Part shown: piece after piece, positions 6,139 to 10,704 of the stretch
Layout of the letters: every line of letters begins with the position of its first letter
How positions within the stretch are numbered: the first letter of the stretch is position 1
Origin: an uncultured Collinsella sp.
Lineage (GTDB): Bacteria; Actinomycetota; Coriobacteriia; Coriobacteriales; Coriobacteriaceae
DNA length: 10,704 nucleotides
NCBI GenBank assembly: GCA_902494135.1
Contig: CABUSE010000037.1
Location: forward strand, 1 to 10,704
Direction of reading: 5' to 3'
The notes under the pieces: generated by a model
The model's input: the letters and a program-made list of their open reading frames with translations, nothing else
What the model was told of the DNA's origin: nothing
Database searches by the model: none
Translations under genes and position numbers: made by a program

Positions 6139-6177
6139 AAGGCCCCCGAGCAGTTTAATAAGCTGCTCGGGGGCCTT
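6139..6177 (-). terminator. Intrinsic terminator of the penicillin-binding protein gene, possibly bidirectional
   Basis: A perfect 15-bp GC-rich stem (6139-6153 with 6163-6177) encloses nine bases. Read on the minus strand it ends in TTTTAGTTTA, giving a U-tract after the penicillin-binding protein gene, whose stop is 22 bases away. Read on the plus strand it ends in TTGTTGTTT, so it may also catch read-through from argR. Confidence 0.9.
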
Positions 6178-6199
6178 GTTGTTTATGGCCGGATGATTT

Positions 6200-6440
6200 C
6201 TAGCCGACCGTATCGTCAGGCGTGGGCGAGGGGTCGGGAGTGGGCGTGGGCGTAGGCGTGCCGCCATCGCCGCCGGTCGACCCACCAGTGGAGCCGCCCG
6301 TCGAGCCACCGGTCGTACCGGTGCCGCCGGTGGTGTCGCCGCCCGTGGTCTCGGTGGTCGTGGTCGTCGTGGTGGTCGTTGTGGTGGTTTCCTCTTCGTC
6401 TTCGTTCTCGTCCTTGTCCTTGTCGTCGTTCTCCGTCTTC
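6200..6440 (-). repeat. Low-complexity repeats coding the Thr/Gly/Pro tail of the penicillin-binding protein
   Basis: This segment is built of short near-repeats of Thr codons, of Gly-Gly-Ser-Thr units and of Pro-Thr units. They encode residues 653-732: a run of twelve Thr, three GGST-like units and PTPTPTPDPSPTP. Imperfect repeats of three to nine bases make it prone to slippage. Translated on the plus strand it also gives a meaningless open frame of Val and Pro. Confidence 0.8.
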
Positions 6441-8398
6441 TTGGTGTTGTTGGTGCCGTAGAACTTCCAGACGCTGTTGTTCTTATAGGTGGGCGCCGTT
6501 CCGGTCGCAAACTCCTCGCGCTCGGTACCGGTCAGAACGGTGTTCATAAACCGCTTAAAGACAGGCAGGTTGGTGCTGTCGCCCAGCAGGTCCGTGCCGT
6601 ACTTTTGGATGGGGATCTCGCCCGCGGAATAGCCGGTCCACAGGGCGCACGCCAGCTGCGGGGTATAGCCGCAGAACCACAGATTGGTGGTGTTGTCGGT
6701 GGTGCCCGTTTTGCCGGCATAGGGCTGGTTGACGCTCAGGGCACCGGCAGCACCCGTACCGCCGCCCTGCATGACGCCGGACAGAACATCGGTGACCGCG
6801 GCGGCCTCGCCCTCGGTAAGCACCTGTGAGGGATTGTCCGTGTGCTGGTACAGCACCGAACCGGTACGAGAGTCAATCTCGGTGATGGCGATCGGCTGGC
6901 GGTAGTAGCCGCCGTTGGCAAACGTCGCGTAGGCGGCGGCCATCTCGAGCGGCGAGATCGAGCCGGTGCCGAGCGTCATGACGGGAACGTCCTCGATGTT
7001 GTCCTTGGCGGGATCGATGCCGAGCTTTTTGACGAGCGAGATGATCTTGCTGTTGCCGACGGCTTCCGCCACCTGGATGTAGCCGGTGTTGGAGGAGTAC
7101 GCCGTTGCCTGCTTGAGCGTGATGTTGCCATAGCTATGGTTGGCGTAGTTTTGGACCTCGGTCGTGGTGCCCTTGGCCTTGAGCGGCGAGTTGCAGTTGA
7201 GGGTGACGTTGGGGTTCATGCCGTTTTGGATGGCAGTTGCCAGCGTAAAGGCCTTAAAGGTGGAGCCGACGGGACGCTTAGCCGTGGCATGGTTTACGTG
7301 GTTCTCGTCGGCGTTGTAGTCGTAGCCGCCCACCATGCACTTGATGTAGCCGGTCTTGGGGTCGACGACGACCATGCCCATGTCCAGGCCGTCGAGTGAG
7401 AGTGTGTCGAGCTGCTCGCGGACGGCATTCTCTGCCACCTGCTGCATCGTGGGGTCGATGGTGGTCTTGACGGTCAGGCCGCCCTTAAAGAGCACGTCGG
7501 TCGAGAACTCCTGCTCCAGCAGCTGCTTAACATAGGCGACAAAGTAGGGCTGCGAGTATACGTCGACGCCGCTGCCCGAAATCTCGGTCACGTTGAGGGT
7601 GATGGGCTCGGCCTGTGCGGCATCGTGCTCCTCCTGCGTGATGTGGCCCAGGCGCAACATGTTGTCAAGGACCTTGTTGCGACGGGACAGCGCCAGGTCG
7701 GGGTTGACCGTGGGGTCGTACTGCGAGGGTGAGTTAGGAAGGCCGATCAACAGTGCGGCCTCGCTCAGGGTGAGGTCGGCGGCGCTCTTGGACAGATAGG
7801 TTTCGGCTGCGGCCTCGATGCCGTAGGCGCCGTGGCCGTAGTAGATGGTGTTGAGGTACATCATGAGGATCTCGTCTTTGGAGTACATGTCCTCCATCTT
7901 GACGGCGATGTAGGCCTCGCGCACCTTACGCTCGATGGTCGAGTCGAACTGCTCCTCCTGCAGAATGGTGTTGCGCACCAGCTGCTGGGTGATAGTCGAG
8001 GCGCCTTCGTGCCCGCCGCCGAGGGTTGCCACCGCAGCACGCGCGATACCCCACAGGTCGATACCGCCGTGCTCGTAGAAGCGCTCGTCCTCGACGTCAA
8101 CGGTGCCCTGCAGCACGTAGGGGGAGACCTCGTCCTTGGTGATGGACTTGCGGTTTTGCGTGTAGAAGCTCGCGATCTTGTTGCCGTTGCAGTCGACGAT
8201 CTCGGTGGGCTCGCTCACCAGATACGCGTTGGCGTCGGTGTAGTCGGGCAGATCGGACAGCCAGCGGTTGACGTTGCCGACCATGCCGATGCCAAATGCC
8301 ACGCCCGCAATCAGCAGAAAGCCCAAAAACGAGAGCAGGATTATGGGCAGAGCATGCGTCTTTGAACGGCTGCGTCCCTGTCGTTGGCGAGGACCCAT
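6200..8398 (-). CDS. Class A penicillin-binding protein (glycosyltransferase/transpeptidase)
   Basis: This bifunctional membrane enzyme polymerises lipid II and cross-links peptidoglycan outside the membrane. The 732 residues run as a basic cytoplasmic start, one membrane segment (about 17-40), then the GT51 domain. In it EDERFYEHGG holds catalytic E103, GASTITQQL is at 132-140, RKVRE holds E161, and YLNTIYYGHGAYGIEAAA follows. The transpeptidase domain (about 340-600) has S379-T-F-K382, S435-S-N437 and K563-T-G565, so both activities look intact. Residues 653-732 form a tail: acidic, then twelve Thr, then Gly/Thr/Ser repeats, then Pro-Thr repeats. An earlier ATG (8521) would add 41 non-conserved residues; GGAGGT six bases before 8398 decides the start. 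It is convergent with argR and divergent from the U32 gene. It is of PBP1a/ponA type; exact orthology is not settled. Confidence 0.95.
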   Translation of the reverse strand: MGPRQRQGRSRSKTHALPIILLSFLGFLLIAGVAFGIGMVGNVNRWLSDLPDYTDANAYLVSEPTEIVDCNGNKIASFYTQNRKSITKDEVSPYVLQGTVDVEDERFYEHGGIDLWGIARAAVATLGGGHEGASTITQQLVRNTILQEEQFDSTIERKVREAYIAVKMEDMYSKDEILMMYLNTIYYGHGAYGIEAAAETYLSKSAADLTLSEAALLIGLPNSPSQYDPTVNPDLALSRRNKVLDNMLRLGHITQEEHDAAQAEPITLNVTEISGSGVDVYSQPYFVAYVKQLLEQEFSTDVLFKGGLTVKTTIDPTMQQVAENAVREQLDTLSLDGLDMGMVVVDPKTGYIKCMVGGYDYNADENHVNHATAKRPVGSTFKAFTLATAIQNGMNPNVTLNCNSPLKAKGTTTEVQNYANHSYGNITLKQATAYSSNTGYIQVAEAVGNSKIISLVKKLGIDPAKDNIEDVPVMTLGTGSISPLEMAAAYATFANGGYYRQPIAITEIDSRTGSVLYQHTDNPSQVLTEGEAAAVTDVLSGVMQGGGTGAAGALSVNQPYAGKTGTTDNTTNLWFCGYTPQLACALWTGYSAGEIPIQKYGTDLLGDSTNLPVFKRFMNTVLTGTEREEFATGTAPTYKNNSVWKFYGTNNTKKTENDDKDKDENEDEEETTTTTTTTTTTTETTGGDTTGGTGTTGGSTGGSTGGSTGGDGGTPTPTPTPDPSPTPDDTVG

Positions 8399-8404
8399 AT
8401 ATTG

Positions 8405-8410
8405 ACCTCC
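8405..8410 (-). promoter_or_regulatory. Ribosome binding site that sets the penicillin-binding protein start
   Basis: On the minus strand GGAGGT lies six bases before the ATG at 8398-8396. The alternative upstream ATG at 8521 has no comparable site. Confidence 0.85.
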
Positions 8411-8420
8411 AGGTATGTCG

Positions 8421-8449
8421 TGCCGGACGGTGGATGTGCCGTCGGGGCA
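8421..8449. promoter_or_regulatory. Hairpin in the divergent pbp-U32 intergenic region
   Basis: TGCC (8421-8424) pairs with GGCA (8446-8449), and GACGG (8426-8430) with CCGTC (8439-8443), around an eight-base loop with a small internal bulge. It lies 11 bases upstream of the penicillin-binding protein ribosome site and would be in that gene's leader. No T-run follows on either strand. The role is unknown, and it may be a protein-binding dyad. A 10-base palindrome, CGAGGCCTCG, lies at 8492-8501 in the same gap. Confidence 0.3.
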
Positions 8450-8548
8450 GGATGGACATAAGTTATTACACGATAAACCAAACGGGGCGCGCGAGGCCTC
8501 GTGTATGCTGGAAGACGGCATTTTTCAGAGTGAATGCATACCTTGGTA

Positions 8549-8553
8549 GGGAG
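8549..8553 (+). promoter_or_regulatory. Ribosome binding site that sets the U32-family gene start
   Basis: GGGAG lies seven bases before the ATG at 8561. The earlier in-frame ATG at 8534 has no Shine-Dalgarno sequence, since TTTTTCAGAG precedes it, so the shorter product is preferred. Confidence 0.75.
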
Positions 8554-8560
8554 TTTGCCG

Positions 8561-10519
8561 ATGGCGATTCGGACGATGGGGCCGAGCGGACAATACGAGA
8601 CTGGATTGGATGCTGCCGGTGCGGCGCTGCCCGAGCTGCTGGCGCCGGCGGGCGGGCTCGACCAGATGCTTGCGGCCATCGCCGCGGGTGCCGATGCCAT
8701 CTATGCGGGGTTGGGCGGCTTTAACGCCCGTGTGAGCGCCCATGGCTTTACGGATGACGAGTTTGCGCGCGGTTGTGCCGTGGCGCATGCCCATGGCGTG
8801 CGTGTGTACGTGACGCTCAACGTGTTCGTGTTTGACGATGAGTTGTCCGACGCGGTGGCGTTGGGAGCTCATGCACTGGAGCTGGGCGCCGATGCTCTGA
8901 TTGTCGCCGATGCCGGGTTGGTCTGCGCGCTGCGCGCGGCGATTCACGGGGTCGAGATTCACCTGTCCACGCAGGCGGGCGCTCATAGCGAGGGTGCCGT
9001 GCGGCTTGCCGCCGATGAGCTGGGGGTCGAGCGCGTGACGACGGCACGCGAGCTGACGGTCGACGAGATTGCGGCACTATGTGCCACGGGCGTGCCCATC
9101 GAGGTATTCTGCCACGGTGCGATTTGCATCGGCTATTCGGGGGCGTGCGAGTTCTCGGCCCTGCGGCGTGGGCGCTCGGCGATGCGCGGCGACTGCACGC
9201 AGCCGTGCCGTCTGGCGTACGACCTGGTGGACGAGGCGGGGCAGAGCGTTGTCGCCGTCGAGGGAGATCGCCTGCTGTGTCCGCGCGACTATCTGGGTAT
9301 TGCGCATCTGCCCGAGCTTGTAGATGCCGGCGTGGCGTCGCTCAAGATCGAGGGGCGCATGAAGAACCCCGATTACGTATTCAACGTGGTGCGGGTGTGG
9401 CGCCGGGCACTCGATATGCTGTGCGACGGCGCGTGGGACCCCGGTGCCGTGGAAGAGCTTGAGCGCGAGCTGGGAAGGTCGTTTAACCGTGGGTTTACCG
9501 ATGCGTACCTGCGAGGGCGTTCGGGTGCCGAGCTGATGAGCTTTGAGCGCGCAATTAACCAGGGCGTGCGCGTGGGGCGCTTGGTCGCTGTGGGCCACGA
9601 AGAGGTGACCGTTGAGCTCGATGCCGCCGTGGCGGCGGGTGACACGCTCGAGATTCGGTTCTATCCGGGTGCCGACGCGCGTCCCGATGTGCCCAAGCGC
9701 TGGCCGCAGGTGTCCTGTCCGGTGGATGCCGCAGCGGGGGAGCGCGTCGTCGTGCATTGCAAGCGTAAGGTGGACGCGGGCTGCGAGGTATACCTGATTC
9801 GCAGCGCCGGCGTGTTGGGGCAAACGGCGGCGGTGTTGGAGTGCATGCGGGCCGAGGCGGATGCGATTGCGCCCGTTGCGCGTGCCGTTGAGGTGCTGCC
9901 CTTTGAGGACGTTGCGGTGGATGGCGGTGCGTCGACGGAGTTGGTGGAGTGCGTGGTTCCCGCTCGCATGGTTTTTGCTTGGCGGCTGATGGATGCCGAC
10001 CCGCGCGGAGAACTCGATTTGTCCGACGCCGTTGTGGTGCTTGACGAAGTGTGCCGCACGGGTGGCGCTGACTGGACCCGCTCACTGATACAGCGTGCCG
10101 GGCGCGTCGTCTGCCGCAACCTGGGACAGGTGGTGATCGCTCGCGAGCTGGGCGTGACGTTTGACGTGGCGGCGCCGGTGTTCTGCGCGAATCGGGCCAC
10201 GCTTACCTGGCTGCGCGGACTCGGTGCGGGGCGGGTGTACTTGCCGGCCGAGCTTGTCACCGACGACGCGGAGCGTGTTGCCGAGCTTGCCGCTTGTCCT
10301 GGTGTCTTGGGGCCCGTCGACGCCGATTGCCCCGAGCTCATGGTGTGCGAGCACTGCCTGCTGACCGCCGAGGGCGTCTGCGCTACGGATGCGACGGGGC
10401 GGGTCCATTGTCGTGACTGCTCGCGCCGTCAGCAGGCGCGCTTTTTGGTCGAACGTGACGGCACAAGTCTGCCGGTCGCCGTTGACGCGTGCGGCAGGAC
10501 GAGGATTTTCCTGTCGTAG
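8561..10519 (+). CDS. U32-family protein, probable Fe-S RNA hydroxylase (annotated as peptidase U32)
   Basis: The 652-residue product has the U32 domain at about 25-290: ELLAPAGG...AGADAIYAG at the start, EIHLSTQAG at 132-140, and the signature EVFCHGAICIGYSGACEFS at 181-199. GDCTQPCR (210-217), then LCPRDYL and LKIEGRMKNPDYV follow. C189, C196, C212 and C216 are candidates for an Fe-S cluster, as known in E. coli TrhP, RlhA and UbiU/V. Members studied in E. coli hydroxylate tRNA or 23S rRNA rather than cleave protein. The length (RlhA is about 653) and the long C-terminal part, ending in a second Cys group (C596, C599, C607, C617, C620, C644), place it with the large RlhA-like or DUF3656-containing members. 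The substrate, tRNA U34 or 23S rRNA, cannot be fixed here. No terminator is seen before tyrS 96 bases downstream. Confidence 0.88.
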   Translation: MAIRTMGPSGQYETGLDAAGAALPELLAPAGGLDQMLAAIAAGADAIYAGLGGFNARVSAHGFTDDEFARGCAVAHAHGVRVYVTLNVFVFDDELSDAVALGAHALELGADALIVADAGLVCALRAAIHGVEIHLSTQAGAHSEGAVRLAADELGVERVTTARELTVDEIAALCATGVPIEVFCHGAICIGYSGACEFSALRRGRSAMRGDCTQPCRLAYDLVDEAGQSVVAVEGDRLLCPRDYLGIAHLPELVDAGVASLKIEGRMKNPDYVFNVVRVWRRALDMLCDGAWDPGAVEELERELGRSFNRGFTDAYLRGRSGAELMSFERAINQGVRVGRLVAVGHEEVTVELDAAVAAGDTLEIRFYPGADARPDVPKRWPQVSCPVDAAAGERVVVHCKRKVDAGCEVYLIRSAGVLGQTAAVLECMRAEADAIAPVARAVEVLPFEDVAVDGGASTELVECVVPARMVFAWRLMDADPRGELDLSDAVVVLDEVCRTGGADWTRSLIQRAGRVVCRNLGQVVIARELGVTFDVAAPVFCANRATLTWLRGLGAGRVYLPAELVTDDAERVAELAACPGVLGPVDADCPELMVCEHCLLTAEGVCATDATGRVHCRDCSRRQQARFLVERDGTSLPVAVDACGRTRIFLS

Positions 10520-10538
10520 GTGCCGCGTCGCGTCAGTT

Positions 10539-10547
10539 TGTTATCAT
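10539..10547 (+). promoter_or_regulatory. Extended -10 promoter candidate for tyrS
   Basis: TG at 10539-10540, one base, then TATCAT at 10542-10547 forms an extended -10 element with five of six matches to TATAAT. No good -35 is seen about 17 bases upstream, which extended -10 promoters tolerate. Transcription would begin near 10554, leaving a leader of about 60 bases. Confidence 0.5.
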
Positions 10548-10567
10548 ATGAGAGTTTATGGACTTCC

Positions 10568-10594
10568 AGCACCGCCGTATCCGGTGAGGGTGCT
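10568..10594 (+). promoter_or_regulatory. tyrS leader with two mutually exclusive hairpins
   Basis: AGCACC (10568-10573) can pair with GGTGCT (10589-10594). Alternatively CACCG (10570-10574) can pair with CGGTG (10582-10586) around seven bases. The two share bases 10570-10573 and cannot coexist. The longer-range stem ends six bases before the AAAGGAGG ribosome site at 10601-10608. The leader is too short for a standard T-box. Any regulatory role is inference. Confidence 0.3.
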
Positions 10595-10615
10595 ATAGCA
10601 AAAGGAGGATACCCA

Positions 10616-10704
10616 ATGCTGTCTGTTGACGAGCAAATGCGTATCATCACCTCGGGCGCCGCGCAGATCGTTCCCGAGGCCGACCTTCGCAAGAAGCTTG
10701 AGAA
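10616..10704 (+). CDS. tyrS: Tyrosyl-tRNA synthetase, N-terminal 29 residues (3' end outside window)
   Basis: TyrS charges tRNA-Tyr with tyrosine in the cytoplasm. Only 29 codons are inside the window: MLSVDEQMRIITSGAAQIVP followed by EADLRKKLE. This matches the N-terminal helix of the long TyrS subgroup, where a residue pattern like EEQ...I..G...I.P...L..KL precedes the Rossmann catalytic domain. The catalytic HIGH-like and KMSKS motifs lie beyond the edge, so the call rests on the N-terminus alone. A very strong AAAGGAGG at 10601-10608 lies seven bases before the ATG. It has its own candidate promoter, so it is probably independent of the U32 gene upstream. Confidence 0.8.
   Translation, partial: MLSVDEQMRIITSGAAQIVPEADLRKKLE

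Noticed and set aside
6222..6461. 79-codon plus-strand frame rich in Val, Pro and Ser
   Set aside because: It is the complement of the Thr/Gly/Pro tail of the penicillin-binding protein and has no start signals.
6842..7399. 185-codon plus-strand frame inside the penicillin-binding protein gene
   Set aside because: It is a shadow of the transpeptidase domain, which is clearly coding on the minus strand.
8399..8521. 41-residue N-terminal extension of the penicillin-binding protein from ATG 8521
   Set aside because: No ribosome site; the extension lies in the intergenic region, is unlike a PBP N-terminus, and GGAGGT supports the start at 8398.
10550..10610. T-box riboswitch before tyrS (GAGGGTG resembles part of the T-box sequence)
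   Set aside because: The leader is about 60 bases, there is no stem I with a Tyr specifier loop, and the rest of the T-box consensus is missing.

Overview
The window is about 60% G+C chromosomal DNA from a bacterium. Gene order and protein character (alpha operon with an actinobacterial-type rpoA, a 313-residue alpha subunit, an rplQ with an Ala/Lys/Glu tail, and a U32-type protein next to tyrS) suggest a member of the Coriobacteriia, most likely Collinsella. This is inference from recall; no search was run. There is no sign of recent mobile DNA: no insertion sequence, integrase, attachment site, tRNA or CRISPR array, and base composition is even throughout.

Region 1 (1-3379) is the distal end of the large ribosomal protein cluster, read left to right: the 3' part of infA, then rpmJ, rpsM, rpsK, rpsD, rpoA and rplQ. 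The genes are closely spaced, each with its own Shine-Dalgarno site, and the unit ends in a textbook intrinsic terminator with a UUCG loop. The only wide gap is the 150 bases between infA and rpmJ, which can fold into a long hairpin with a competing fold.

Region 2 (3380-6095), same direction, carries truA (tRNA pseudouridine synthase), an orphan family 2 glycosyltransferase-like gene with a degenerate metal-binding motif, and argR (arginine regulator, with one altered residue in the effector motif) followed by its own terminator. The argR upstream region carries a perfect 13-base inverted repeat made of two TTTCGAAA palindromes, plus a second palindrome nearer the gene.

Region 3 (6139-8398) is one large gene on the minus strand, a class A penicillin-binding protein with a long Thr/Gly/Pro tail. 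It converges on argR, and the two genes have back-to-back terminators. It is divergent from region 4 (8561-10704), which holds a 652-residue U32-family protein (probable Fe-S RNA hydroxylase rather than a true peptidase) and the first 29 codons of tyrS, preceded by an extended -10 promoter and a small leader that can form two exclusive hairpins.

Functionally this is core housekeeping: translation, transcription, RNA modification, tRNA charging, cell wall synthesis and arginine control. No stretch without a gene exceeds 300 bases. I found no clear new multi-gene system. The best candidates for new biology are regulatory: the infA-rpmJ leader, the argR upstream repeats and the tyrS leader.
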